64,000 nt of DNA from Calendula officinalis (GCA_963853835.1 OY970826.1:75758929-75822928); one strand, 5' to 3'. Counted from the stretch's first letter, positions 23,328 to 36,496 are shown. Numbers and translations are program-made. The notes: generated by a model not told the origin, from the sequence alone.

Positions 23328-26300
23328 ATGGAAGAGGTTGCTGGTAAAGATATTGAAGTGAATAGATCCGATGCAGCTAACGACCACGTTTTATCTGAAA
23401 GCGATGACCTCCTGGTCGCCGTTTCGTCTTCTTCCACACTTACTGAAGATCGATCTTCAGGTAATTTTTCGTAGAATTCTCATTTTTAGATAAGACTGAG
23501 CTTCGATTCCCAATGTTTGTATACTTGTGAACGCAACAATATCGACAATGTTTTATCATGAATTAATTCGAATTGACGGTTTTTAATCGGGAATTAACTC
23601 GAATTGACAGAAAATTAACTTGAAAGTTGATGATGGTTGTGTAATTTTGGTATAATTTGATCAATTTCGTCTCAGTTTCAGGATTAGTATAGACTTTATA
23701 GCGATAGAGCATTTTAGGTATATTTGGAACACCGTGATTGAGCATATTCTGATAGAAAAAGTAAAAGATATAGCCTTTTTTAGTTAATTCCTTCTGTTCA
23801 ATTTAACTTGAGCTTGAGGATTAATTGATTAAATTGAGCAGAACTGCATAAACTAGCTCTTGCTGTTTTTCTTTATAAGAATTGTAGCGATTATTTGGTG
23901 CTCATGCAAGGATATTAATCCTGTTTGAATGTAAACAGTTTTTAGGCTGTTTGATCCGAAACACAAAGTTGCCAAGTTTGTGCATTTTCCTCTTGCACAA
24001 ATTAGTTAAATTCCGTTTAGTTGGTTGTGATCGAATAGTATTTGCAGAACCTGTAGTTGATCCCTGATTATGTCATTAGCTAAACTTTATATTTATCACA
24101 TCCAGGACCTGTGAGTGACACAAGTTTTGAGCAGTTAGAAACTGTTGAGATTGTTGGTGATAAGTCAACAATTGAAGAGGCTGAAGAATTGCCTAAACTT
24201 CTTGAAACACCAGAACCAGAAAAAACAGGAAAGAATGTGAAATTCAACTTACGCAAAAGTTTAGCTTGGGATAGCGCCTTTTTCACTAGTGACGGTATGC
24301 TATATCTATAACATAAATACATAATACGCCTTTAAATTTTTTTATTGTAATTTGTTATTTGATTTTTATTACATGATCTACACAGGTGTTCTTGATGCTG
24401 ATGAGCTATCAACCATGATCGAAGGAGGTGAAAAAAGTACAAAACATCAATTACCAGGAATCGAAGAGGAAGTTTACAGATCAATGGATTCAATTTCAAC
24501 ATTAGAAAGTGAAAATTTGACACTTGAATCTCTTGAAGCTGAGTTATTTGAAGATATTCGAGCTTCAATCCAGAGATCTAATCATAAATCTAGCCTCAAT
24601 AATTCAAGTATCAACTTATCGTCAGCACAAAAAGATTCTCAAACAAAAGTTAGCAGCTGTGAGTATAGTAGTATACTAATTAGATTATAGATGATACTAC
24701 TTTATTACATGGGCCATTTCGACCCGTTTACTTACGAGTGGGTCGACTTGGGTTATGTTTTTAACAAAAAATGGATCAAATTGGTGAATTAATAAAGTTT
24801 TGCTAAAATGGGAACGGGTCAAGTAGGTTAAATGGATTGAAACTTGATAGTCTCCCAAAGCCTATTGGATACTGAATACAACCACCTGTATCGTTTATAA
24901 TAAAGATTTGAATTATAATTCTAATAATATTGTTATTTTGATAATATACAAAATGGACAGAAATGTACTGCGTGTCAACTTAACCCGATTGAGCCCGTTT
25001 TGACCTGTTATTTTGTTTTCTCTACAGCATCAAAGAAGGTGGATCATGATTCTGGAAAACGGGTATGATTCTATGTTCTATAAATAGTACAGTTGAAAGC
25101 TATTTTCATATCTTTCGTGATTGTTATAATGATTTATTATGTTCTATTTTATGATATGTTTGTGTATTTGAAGCTTCAAATGAAGCCTACTGCAAGAATA
25201 AAAGACAATAATACCCTTCAAATGAAGCCTGCTACAAGAACAAAGGACAATAATGCCCTTCAAATGAAGCCTACATCAATTCCACAACCTAAAATAATCA
25301 GCAGGATGAATTCAAATTCCACATCAGCATTAACAAAAAGAGCTTCTTTGAGTACCAATCATGCAAAAAAGGATCAAGAAACCGCAAAACAAACTCATGG
25401 TAAAAAAAAGGATACATTATTATTCTAGTAATTAAAAAGTTTGATACTTTGATCGAAGTTCCTTATTTCTTGTGCTAATTTACCTTTTCTTATTCTTGTG
25501 ACAGTTACTCTAAAAGGAAATCAAGCAACAAAAACAACAACTACACAAGGACCAAAAACAACAATTCCTCGAAGAGGGGTGCCAAAATCGTTCATAAATT
25601 CAAAACCATCTTCTTCAATTTCTTCAAATTTACACAAAACGGACCCCACAAGACCATCATCATCATGTAGCAATTCTAGCAGTTGTTCTTCGGGAACGGA
25701 TATAAAAACTCTTTCAAGAAAAAAACTCGATTTAAAAGCCGGTAAACTTACAACCGCACAAATTCCTAAAACACCTTCAAGAATCATTAACATGAAAAAC
25801 AAACCGTCACATGTTAATTCTCGCATTTCTTCAAGTAATAATAATATATCGCCTGCTAGTTCAATAAGTGAATGGTCTTCTGAATCATCATCATCAATAT
25901 CAGATATTAATCAACGATCTACTAAATCAAGGGTCAGTATTGAAACTTGTGTTTCTTATAGATCTTCAATTGAATCATCTTCAAGTGTTCATCTTAATGA
26001 TCAGAACTTGAATGAAAATGTAAATGAAAAAGTTGGTGTGAATTCTTTAAAAAGTGGTTCACTTTCTCGACCTCCTTCTGTTCAACCAACTGGACTTCGG
26101 ATGCCGTCACCTAAGATTGGGTTCTTTGATGGGGTTAGTTATTTTTATTCTTTTTTTTGCTAGTTTTTTAGTTTTTAAAAAATGGCATACTAAATGTTTT
26201 TTTTTTTTTTTAATTCAGGGGAAATCAGGTGTTCGAACTCCAACTGGAGGAATAGAATCTCAATCAAAATTTGGAAAATTTCCACCACGAAAAACAACCG

Positions 26301-26608
26301 CAACAAACACAAAACCAAATCCCCAAAAAACCGCTCCTAAACTCGAACAACCACTAAAAACCTCACGAGCTGTCAAAAATGGTGCTGTAACTTCTGATGT
26401 TTTGAATCATAAGAATGAAGAGATCAAGATTGTGTCTGTTGAAGAAAAGATAAATATTTGCAAAATCGACACAGAAGTGGAGAACAATGGTGTTAAGGTG
26501 GTTTCTAATGATTGTTTTGTTGTGAAGGATAATAAAGTGGATAAAATCATAACCGATATCTCGAGGACACCATTTGCTGTCAAAAACTCTGTTTGTGACA
26601 TGAACTAG
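23328..26608 (+). CDS. Ser/Thr/Lys-rich plant protein with LRKSLAWDSAFFT motif
   Basis: Exons 23328-23460, 24106-24294, 24386-24658, 25028-25062, 25174-25399, 25505-26133 and 26219-26608 join to 1875 nt (624 aa) with GT/AG borders and no frame break. The N-terminal quarter is acidic; a conserved block FNLRKSLAWDSAFFTS...GVLDADELSTM (about residues 95-120) is followed by a basic, Ser/Thr/Pro-rich, probably disordered C-terminal half ending near FFDGGKSGVRTPTGG. The LRKSLAWDSAFFT block recalls a plant family that databases may label GTSE1-N-like and that I loosely associate with microtubules; I am not sure, and give no function. Exon 5 contains a 14-residue unit starting LQMKP repeated nearly three times. 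No signal peptide or membrane segment. The start follows a CT/CA-rich 5' leader (23250-23280). Confidence 0.8.
24709..25012. repeat. GGGTC-rich intronic element, intron 3 of the LRKSLAWDS gene
   Basis: Begins GGGCCATTTCGACCCGTTTAC and ends near GAGCCCGTTTTGACCTGTT. The left end matches, in inverse, the right end of the receptor-kinase intron copy (ACGGGTCGAAATTGC at about 44062-44076). This homology between unrelated genes supports a transposable element. Confidence 0.6.
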
Positions 26609-27009
26609 ATTGGCGTGCATGTAACTGAAAAAACTGCCAACTTTTATGTAATCATTTTATGTAATTTTGGGATTATTTGAAGGCATATTGTTTTTGAACT
26701 ATATTATTTGAAGGCATTTGATTTTGAGCTATCATGTTTACAAAATGCGAAGCCATTAAAACTATTTATGATTATGCATTTTAACACCTTACCTTACCCG
26801 ATCATTTGATTCTTCATTAATTTTCTCAATAAATAAAACCTTTTAAAAAATTAAAGTAAATTAGTTTTTGACAAACATGTATAATTAGACACATCATTTT
26901 AAAATAGCGTAAATTTGCATATAACAAAAACTGAAAGACCTGGAATTTATATCGCAAAACAATAGAGTAACATTTAAGAGTTAAACCAACCACAATCTTT
27001 GTACGTTAC
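26609..27009. other. 3' flank of the LRKSLAWDS gene
   Basis: Contains the likely 3' UTR (duplicated TTTGAAGGCAT at about 26678 and 26708) then AT-rich DNA up to the hAT-type target site. No other gene. Confidence 0.5.
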
Positions 27010-27017
27010 TAGACTAT

Positions 27018-27246
27018 AAGGGCTGTAAATGAGCCGAGCTCGAGCTCGACTAGGTTCGAGCTCGGCTCGTTTAATTTTGCCGAGCTCGAACTCGAGCTCG
27101 GCTCGTTTCGAGCTTTATGTGTAAAGCTCGAGCTCGGCTCGTTTAGGTATTTCCGGGCTCGGCTCGATTAAGCTCATTTAATCTTCCATATATACAAAAT
27201 ATATAATTCTTTTAATTAATCATAATATTTAATATATGATGTAAAT

Positions 27247-27248
<2 letters not shown>
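27018..27248 (+). mobile_element. Left half of a split hAT-type MITE
   Basis: Starts AAGGGCTGTAAATGAGCCGAG and continues with palindrome-prone GAGCTCGAGCTCGGCTCG blocks into an AT-rich core. It is preceded by TAGACTAT (27010-27017). The inverse right end, ending GCTCGGCTCACTTACACCCCTA at 42935, is followed by TAGACTAA (42936-42943). The ends and the 7/8 duplication fit the two termini of one insertion now separated by nested elements. Confidence 0.7.

Positions 27249-27336
<88 letters not shown>
27249..27336. repeat. (TA)n array 1
   Basis: About 44 uninterrupted TA units. The YIYI... reading frames across it are artefacts. Confidence 0.97.
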
Positions 27337-27859
<523 letters not shown>

Positions 27860-30572
27860 AACACCACAATCTTAGAGCCAATTTTTTTTTATATATATAT
27901 ACATACGGAAGCGATTTTAGAAAACTATAAACCCTATTTATTACATATTATAAAGGCCATTTACATATTAACCAAAATACATAAAACATTTAAAGGTGTT
28001 ACTAAAAAAAAGCTCGACCCGGTTTACAAAATCAGAGTACGGTCAGACTTCCAAAACCCGACTCTAGTCAAGCCAAATCCACAACCTGAAAAGAGTCAAC
28101 AAATGAGGGATTAGCACAAAGCTAAGTGAATAGAAATAAACGTCAATTTATATAACCACAACAAACTAGAAATCAAGAGAAATCGATAGGGAGAAACCGT
28201 CCAAACTTCCACAAGCAATTGGACGTTACGAGAGGATCGGCGGTCGGGCGAGGACCTTCGACTGTTGTCGGCCAACAACAGTCAACCGATGGCTTCTTTA
28301 CTAGAGGCACGGTGATCCCTCCTTACGTAACGAATACGAAGGAGTCCGATCGCCCCCACCAAGAGTAACGAAACGTAGCCGAAAACCACCATAGCTAACC
28401 TCTTAAAAACATGTGCACATACTACCATTAACAATCCCACAATTAATGGTACCACTGGAAAAATCAATGAAAACCAAGAAAAATGAATTTTCCCAAATCA
28501 ACCAAGAAATCTGCTCATGACCAAGTTCGCGTCGCGAACTAGGAGTTCACGAATCGGGAACTACATCACGACCAAACCCCCATTTCTCTGACCCGAGTTC
28601 GCGTTTCGCGAACACAAGTTCGCGACGCGAACTCCCCCCAGATACCCAAATCCTGCACTTTTCTCCAAAGCTCCACCATTCCCTAATTTCATAAGTCACA
28701 CAAGAGAGAAGGTTAAGTCCACTCACCTTAGCTTCCCTTGTGAAGAACTCAGTAGTCTTATATCACTGAGTTTCTTTTCCTTTTCCTGTAACAAAACGAA
28801 TACCGAATTAGTTACCCGAAATCACCAATTTTGCAACAAGTACAAACTATAAGTCAAACCATTATTTGTGTACAACCAATTGACAACTTAACACTTGCAT
28901 TTCAAAACATATTAATTGACAATGTCTAGAATTCCATTAAGTCACTTCTAAGCAATTCATCATGCATTTTCATCCAAGTTGCACATAATCGGCCCAAACG
29001 GGTCGGGACACATAATCAAGTCAAACTTGCAATTTACTAATACCACATTGTCAAGTTATCCATTTATCACTAATTTAAGTTATTGACATACTACTTGCAT
29101 CCATATACAAGCTTAACTAACTTTGACCTTATTTAAGTCAAATTGCACAATTTAACAACCAAACGGGTCAAGACCCGAAACTACCTCAAACATACTTCCA
29201 ATTAATCAAGTAACACATTTATGACATGAAATTGCTAGTCCCAAGTTTACAAGTCATCCAAGACTAAAGTCAACTTTCAGGTTTGACCAAAGTCAACAAT
29301 TCATGAATTTAACTAGCTATTCTAGAAAATGGGTCAAAACCACAAACTACCATTTAAGACATGTTAATATACTTTATAAAAACTCTTATATGATCAACTC
29401 ATTGAACCACAATAATGCCTAACAATTTCCAAGTTTAAGTCACATTTTACCAATTTGACTAGTTCATGCCTTTTACCTAAAAATCATCCAAACACTACCA
29501 TACAATGATCAATTAATCAATTAACACTTCCATAAACATACTAATGACATTTTAATTCCAACTAAACATTCAAAGTATAAGTCAAATGTTAAAAGTATGC
29601 ATTTAGTCAAGTTTCATCATATTAGGCCCAAACGGGTCAAAATCGTTTTATTAACTTCCAATGTTTACAAACTCTTAATTATCATTTCATCAAGTATACA
29701 ATTGCCACATAACAACCAACTTCATGTTAATTAGTTATACTTTGAAACACCCAAAATAATCAATACAAGTTTAACCTAAAAAAATACATTTGACTACCTG
29801 CTACTAACTCAGAATTCTGACTACAGTTCTGACCTTATCAGTTCATGAAATTATAATATTAATAAAGTAGACTCATAGACCTTCGAATCGACTGGTGGCA
29901 CGCCCAAAACGGAGTTACGGTTGATTTTATATGATTTTTGCAAAATGGTCAAAATCTGTCATTTTCTTGTGCTTACGGGATTTCTACAAATTTCACCCAA
30001 ACACTACTTTTAATCTATCAAAAATAACCAATTCATGTTATAGTTAATTACCAACTACAAATATCATTTAAAACATGTTATTTGACCTAACATATGCATA
30101 ATATACACCAAAATCACATACTTCTAACAAACACATCTTCTTCCTCAAGATCACTAACAATGGTGATTTCTTACAAACATCATCAATTCAGTTTCTAACA
30201 AAGTATTAGCATGATATAATCACCAGAAAGCATTTAGAAGCAAAAAGGATTCATCAATTTACATTTCTTAACAAAAAATCATACAACATAAACCCTAGTT
30301 CAACTTTGATACAAGAAATAAGAACCCTAACTTTAAGAGGAGTAATCTTACCTTAATGTTGCTTCAATTCGAATTTAGGGCAGCAATCAAAGAAGATTAG
30401 AGATAGATTCTTTAAGGTTTTATCAAGAACACACACTATGTGTGTGTGTTTTGGCGTCTGAAACAAGAGAGAAAAGAGAGGAGGTGAGTCAATTTCTAAT
30501 ATGGCCACATCATAACACGTGTTCTTCCACTTACAAGGCTGCTCACATTAAAAACACAGTATCGGATATTAA

Positions 30573-32854
30573 TGTAACACCCGTATTTTTATAACATCGT
30601 TTAAATCATTTAAAATACATTCTTTTAAATATCTGACATATAGTCCAAAATACAGTTTAACAAAAACTTTAAAACTTATATCAGAGTTTACAAAAATACG
30701 GTGTCACCAAGTATATCAAAACCATAGGCAACGGGATCTACCTATTAGCTCCCGAGCTAAACATCTCTAGGCCACTTCTAGTGCAACCTTCTATCACTTC
30801 AAACCTGTACCTGAGTACACAGCCACAAAACAAACGTAGTACGTGAGACAAAATAGTCTCGTGAGATACATGGGTTTTAGACCCAAATAACAATAATAGT
30901 CGTTTCATAAACAGATGTATATGAATATATATATATACATATACTACATCATTACAAGCTAGCCACCCTATAGTGACCCTATTGTTCCAATGCTTTCCTA
31001 GCAATCATATCTAGTTATCGGGTTGCCCCCGAACTAACTAGGATCTCAACATATCTAACTATCGGGTTGCCCCCGAACTAGCTAGAAGCACTATCCTATC
31101 TAACTATCGGGTTGCCCCCGAACTAGCTAGAAGCACTACCATGTCTAGTTATCGGGTTGCCCCCGAACTAACTAGAATCACAAGCATATCTAACTATCGG
31201 GTTGCCCCCGAACTAGCTAGAAGCACTATCATATCTAACTATCGGGTTGCCCCCGAACTAGCTAGAAGCACTACCATGTCTAGTTATCGGGTTGCCCCCG
31301 AACTAACTAACATCACATCATCTCGTTCTTACCATAACTCATCAGTTATTCCAATCAAAGCCCTCGGCTATCACATCAATCATCAAACAAGTTAGTTATC
31401 TAATAATAACAACATATAATTAGTCCAACACAGTGTGAACGTACCTGTATGGTCCCATGGACCCGATCATCAGCAACCCACATTTACTTCTACATCTATG
31501 AACCCTATGAGGTCCATACTTACTTTATACATAAGATACATTTCTTATTTTATCGATATCATAATACATTTTATCTCTTCCTTGACTATAATACATGATT
31601 ATTACTAGTCACATCATATTCTTTTTCATATACATTCGTTCTTTACTTTTATTAGTATATCTTACCAATAGGTACTCATTACTATAAAATCATTCTCAAT
31701 TGCTTTACTAATACATATTTATTAATAAAGGCTCCGTATACATTCTTTTAATCAATTACTTCCTTATTATTGTTCATTAACACAGATTCCATAATTACTT
31801 GAATCTATCATATTTTACTTCCAATTCATCAATCATACTAGACATATTCTAGTATCACATTCTACATACTTTCATACATTTTCAGTCACTATCTTTATCA
31901 ACATATTTATTAATAAAGACCCATAAAATATCATATGTATTTTCAAAACTATTTACTATGTACTCAGTTTGAAAGTCTCATGTACTCACCTTAGCAATAA
32001 AGTGCTCCAACCGTATTCTTTACGTCAGTTTCCTTGCTCCAACAATCAATCAACTTTCCAAGGCTTCACCAAAAGCCTAATACAACAATCACAAGATTAT
32101 CAACATCACATTCTACTACCAATGTGTCCATTTATCTCTAGATAACACTTATAAACTCATTTCCCCCAATTATGGTGATTTACCAAACCCTAGGTTAAAC
32201 CAACCCTTAAGATTCTTACAAATCATAATCATACACTTGTTTCCTTTGTTAATATACCATCTATCAAGTGTATACAACATTTATTCACCAAAAACCATAA
32301 CCCCCAATAACTAGGGTTTCAAACCCAACCATCCAAATACATAGATCTTAAGCTACAAAGATCAAAGAGTGAAGATATACCTTTAATCTTCAACTAGGAG
32401 TGAAATCTATCAAAGATTTGAGAAGAAATCAACCAAGATCTGCACTAGAGCTCCAAAAATCGCCAAAGAGGTTTCTAGGGTTTGAAAATGGCACAAATGG
32501 CTGAAAACCCGATTTTAATGCTGCCAGACAAAAGATCACGACGCGACCATAGTTCGCGTCGCGAACTCTGCGACTCCCCATAGTTCACGATCGCTAACTC
32601 ATCGCTAACTACTTCGCGCTCGTTGGCCAAACTCCCTGGAGCTAGTTCCCGATCGCGAACCTAAGTTCGCGTCGCGAACTCCTGATGAGTGCAGGGCTGC
32701 ACTTTTTCATCTTTGTCTCGACCCGGTTTCGCCCATAACTTTCTCATACGGTGTCCAAACGACACGAAACCAATTCCTACGTTTTTTAAACGATTTATCC
32801 TTATTTATCATATTTTTATTCAATTTATTTATTTACAAATTTCGGGTCGTTACA
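30573..32854 (-). mobile_element. Solo LTR B (Ty3/gypsy-type) nested in solo LTR A
   Basis: TGTAACACCCG (30573) to CGGGTCGTTACA (32854), 2282 bp, flanked by ATTAA at 30568-30572 and 32855-32859. The ends match the LTR at 3838-6068 in inverse orientation, and its left-hand 200 bases resemble that LTR's right end (GAGACTATTTTGTCTCACGTACTAC). Contains a seven-copy tandem repeat and GTTCGCGTCGCGAAC palindromes near 32550-32680. Confidence 0.92.
31010..31313 (-). repeat. 44/45-bp tandem repeat in solo LTR B (7 copies)
   Basis: The core ATCGGGTTGCCCCCGAACTA recurs with core starts at 31019, 31063, 31108, 31153, 31198, 31243 and 31288, a period of 44 then 45. Two unit types (GAACTAACTA and GAACTAGCTA) alternate irregularly. 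A single unit is present in solo LTR C at about 35171-35215, so copies were amplified within this LTR lineage. Confidence 0.95.
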
Positions 32855-33120
32855 ATTAACTTCACAGATAAATTAAATAGACCTAACTAACTCCAATTTT
32901 AACAACGGAGATATTTTTGGAACCCTGGTTCAGAAGTGAACCCAAATATGTAAAAATCATTTTAATATTTAAATATATCAGTTTTACTAATTTTAACCCC
33001 ATGGTTAAAATACAATTAAATATAATTAAATCAAATAAATTATATAAAACAATAAACAATTAAATTACTTACCGAAAGTAATTAAAAATTCTAGGCCGGG
33101 TCTCAAGATGTTACATATAT

Positions 33121-34345
33121 AGGGTTGAATTAGTTTCAGAACCAATTAAGGCTACAGAACTAGCAGAACTCAATCTAAGGTGCTGTTTGTTTTTTTGAAA
33201 AAGATCTGCGTGGGGTCTTTTGTCTGCGCGGCGCAGACCACGGGCAGAAAAGCACTCTTGCAGATGTTTGTTTTTTGGAAGCCCGTAGACAAAAAAATGT
33301 CTGCCCAAGGTCTGTGTGGTGCAGACTTGAAAGGTAGCTTTTGGTGCTTCCAGACACAAAACAACCAAATCTCCAAAATTATCCCAAAATCTCAAAATCT
33401 TCTCTCATCGTTCATCTCTCCTCGTTCACGCACAGACATCTCTCCGGCGTCCTTTTCTCCGGCGTTTTCGTCTTCTCCGGCGACCTCTTCTCAGCCTCCT
33501 CCGTCGCGATCTCCTTCTCCGGCAACCTTTTCTGCGGGACCTCTTCTCAGTCACGCTCTCTCTCTCCTCTTCTCTCTCCGTCGCGCTCTCTCGCTCAGCC
33601 TCCTTCTCCGTCGGGCTCTCTCTCGCTCAGCCTCCTTCTCCGTCGGGCTCTCTCTCGCTCAGCCTCGTTCTCCATCGCGATCTCTCTCTCCCCCCGCCTC
33701 TCTCTCCATCACGGTCTCTCTCTCTCCGCCTCTCTCCGACGTGATCTCTCCCTCCGCCTCTCTCTCTCTGCTTCTCTCTCCGCCTCTCTCTGCTTCTCTC
33801 TCTCAATTTTTTTCCCTAATTTCATCCCCAATTTTGCCCTAATTTTATCCCCAATTTAATCCTAATTTTATCCCCAATTTAACCCTAATTTTGCCCTAAT
33901 TGTCTTGTTGCAGTCTTGCAGACCTTTTGTGTTTAAAAGAAACAAACAAATTTTTTTTTCTATTCTGCAGACCTTTGGTCCAGCTTTTTGGTGCAGATCA
34001 TGGCAGATGTGGTCCGCAGACCGCAGATCTTTTTGCTATAAAAAACAAACAGCACCTAAACCATTGATTTTTGAAATGAAATGATCATGGAAGACACATT
34101 AATGTATTTGATGAGGGACCCCCAAATATTGGTTTGCTTGGATGTCATTCATGCATGTATACATATATGTATACATAAGTGTTATCTATACATGTATGTA
34201 TACATGCCTGAATGACATCCATGCAAACCAATAGGGGTCCATCATCAAATATATTAATGTGTCTTTCATGATCATTTCATTTCAAAAATCAATGGTTTAG
34301 ATTGAGTTCCGCTGGTTCTGTAGCCTTAATTGGTTCTGATTTTAA
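33121..34345. mobile_element. Fold-back element 1 (GGTTCTGTAGCC family), split by a Harbinger MITE
   Basis: 33137-33178 (AGAACCAATTAAGGCTACAG...CTCAATCTAA) is the inverse of 34303-34338, and 34057-34120 is the inverse of 34235-34305, giving a near-perfect long palindrome once 33179-34056 is removed. The left end abuts (TA)n as TATATAGGGTTGAATTAG; fold-back element 2 has the inverse of this end at its right edge (42004-42030). Confidence 0.8.
33179..34056 (+). mobile_element. PIF/Harbinger-type MITE, copy 2
   Basis: Termini GGTGCTGTTTGTTTTTTT and inverted AAAAACAAACAGCACC, flanked by TAA on both sides (33176-33178, 34057-34059). 878 bp. The middle (33420-33800) is a CT/pyrimidine tract that opens several Ser/Leu/Pro-rich frames, which I do not regard as genes. 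The undisturbed partner arm of the fold-back element shows the pre-insertion site. Confidence 0.92.
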
Positions 34346-34603
34346 TGTAGAATTAAAATCAGAACCAATATTTAAGGCTACAGAACCGGAAAAACGCAAT
34401 CTTAAAGTACTGAATTTTAAATTAACGGCTAAGATTGTTTCATAAATAAAATTATTTATGAATAAGAGTGAGAATCTCCTCCCCTAAAACCGCTTCTTTC
34501 TCAAACCACAAAACCATATTTCAATTTAGATCTAAAAAGTAAAAGTCAGATCTAGAAATTCGTCGGGAGAGAGATTGGGGCGGAGAAACTCAGAATCGCC
34601 GTC
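34346..34603 (+). other. Upstream region of the MADS-like relic
   Basis: Starts with a further AGAACC..TTTAAGGCTACAGAACC copy, then leader-like sequence (TCGGGAGAGAGATTGGGGCGGAG at 34562-34584, interrupted motif) before the ATG at 34604. No other feature. Confidence 0.35.
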
Positions 34604-34735
34604 ATGATCTTCTCGTCTTCTTTGCTTTCAATTTTTAGCCGGCAAGTGACGTTTTCGAAGCGAAGAACATGCTTGTTTAAGAAGAACACGACTTTCTGTG
34701 ATTTGCGATATCGTCGTCATCGTGATTTGGAAGTG
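34604..34735 (+). pseudogene. MADS-box-like gene relic, cut by the inverted-repeat element
   Basis: The frame from 34604 contains SRQVTFSKRRTCLFKK, close to the DNA-binding core of MADS-domain factors (more like type I, which have SKRR.GLFKKA). The usual MGR.K..I.. start is absent. After LFKK the frame departs from the family; TGTGAT and GATATCGTCGTCATCGTG remain in two other frames at the places where LCD and D.V.IV should be, so small indels are likely. The sequence is then broken at 34735 by the inverted-repeat element. No K-box is seen. Confidence 0.55.
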
Positions 34736-36116
34736 ATGAAGCGTAAAAAAACCGGGTTCTTTTGTAACACCTCAAATTTTAATACAAAACATTTGCGCAA
34801 AATAAATCATTTTTCATAAATAGAAGAACTATTCCAAAATATGGATTTACAAAAACCTTTGGTATGAAAATCAGAGTATAAAGTTTGGTGTTACAAAATA
34901 GATCAAAACCAAAGCTAAGCATAAATCCAATCTAATGTTCTTCTAGTCTAGGCCCCGCATCTCTATCCATGCGTACCTAAACCTTCGATCCCGAACCTGA
35001 GTACATAGCAAAACAAACAAGGAGTACGTGAGACAAGACGTCTCGTGAGCTACATGGGTTTAGACCCGATGATAAATATAATCGTATGACATATAGACAA
35101 ACATGTAAGTAAATCATCCAACCAACTAGTCACCCTATTGTGACCCTACTACTTTGCTTTCCTAGCAATCATATCTAGTTATCGGGTTGCCCCCGAACTA
35201 ACTAGAACCACCTTGACTTATTAACCGAAATTCATCGCCATTAATAAGCCTCAAGATACCCGCAAGAGGGATTCACCCAATCTACCAATACCTGCCTTAC
35301 TCACCGGACTACCTCCAGTTAGCAAGACTACTATCGTGGTGGAGTCGATGGGAATCCACCCAACTGCCCCTCACACCACACCTCATGACCGGGGGTCCCC
35401 CGCATCATCACATTATCACAACATATCATAACTCAATGGTTATGTCAATCTAGCTCTCGGCTATCACGTCTCTCAAAAAACAAGTTAGTTCAATACTATT
35501 ATCGGTATAACTGACTACTAACTACTAGTCTACACAATTAAGCAAATAGACCATAACACAAGTAATAAAGGGATTTCATAGGCTATGTACTCAGTAAATT
35601 TCCACACGTACTCACCTTAGCAATTAATGTTCCAACCGTGTTCTTGACACCAAAACTCTTGCTTCCACAATTTGGTCAAACTTCCAAGACTTCACCAAAA
35701 ACCTAATACCACAATCATACAATGTTCAACATCACATACTACTAATAATGTATCCATTTATCACTAGATACCATTAATTAACATTTTCCCCAATTATGGT
35801 GATTTACCAAACCCTAGGTTTAACCAACCCTTAAGATTCTTACCAATCTTAACCATACACTTGATTCCTTTGTTAATATATCATCTATTAAGTGTATACA
35901 TCATTTATTCACCATAAACCATAACCCCCAATAACTAGGGTTTCAACCCAACCATCAAAATACATAGATCTAAAGCTACAAAGTTCAAGGAGTGAAGATA
36001 TACCTTTAATCTTCACTTAGGAGTGAATTCTACCAAGGATTTGAGAAGAAAAAGACATCCCTTATCAGTGTATGGACAGCTATCTCTCGAGCACAGGTTT
36101 AGGTTCGGCCTCAATG

Positions 36117-36176
36117 GGAGACAGACAAACCGGTAAAACAGCAGTAGCAACAGATACAATTCTAAATCAACAAGGC
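36117..36176 (+). pseudogene. atpA: atpA fragment (plastid ATP synthase alpha)
   Basis: Twenty codons read GDRQTGKTAVATDTILNQQG, the P-loop region of the CF1 alpha subunit. Only this slice is present and it joins directly to rRNA sequence. Confidence 0.88.
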
Positions 36177-36206
36177 TGGTGCTGCTAGAACCAAGGTGCG
36201 TAGCCT

Positions 36207-36226
36207 CGCCCATTAAAGCGGTACGT

Positions 36227-36257
<31 letters not shown>
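36207..36257 (+). pseudogene. rrn23: rrn23 fragment (plastid 23S rRNA)
   Basis: TTAAAGCGGTACGTGAGCTG and GTTCAGAACGTCGTGAGACA are highly conserved peptidyl-transferase-side sequences of bacterial and plastid 23S rRNA. About 51 bases. Confidence 0.88.
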
Positions 36258-36439
36258 ACCAGAGTCTGCTCAGGGTTCCAAACCAGCAGCGAAGTTCCTT
36301 TAGATGCCTTTTATGGAACATTAGGCAAGCTAGCCAGTTAAGTTATATGAGTAATTGAGTAATAAAGGAATAATTACACTCGAACAAATGTGAGAGGTTA
36401 TGTACTAGGGTAGGCAGGAATTGTCATTTGAGTGCTTTA

Positions 36440-36496
36440 CGAAGGGCGATTACTAGCGATTCCGGCTTCATGCAGGCGAGTTGCAGCCTGCAATCC
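36440..36496 (-). pseudogene. rrn16: rrn16 fragment (plastid 16S rRNA)
   Basis: On the minus strand the piece contains CAACTCGCCTGCATGAAGCC and GGAATCGCTAGTAATCGCC, a universally conserved segment near the 3' end of 16S rRNA in its plastid form. Confidence 0.88.

Noticed and set aside
31010..31313. Regular 45-bp array as a CRISPR-like array
   Set aside because: Tandem units without unique spacers, inside an LTR in plant nuclear DNA.
33180..33859. 220- and 172-aa Ser/Leu/Pro-rich frames
   Set aside because: Compositional frames through the pyrimidine tract of a Harbinger-type MITE; overlapping frames of equal quality and no motif.
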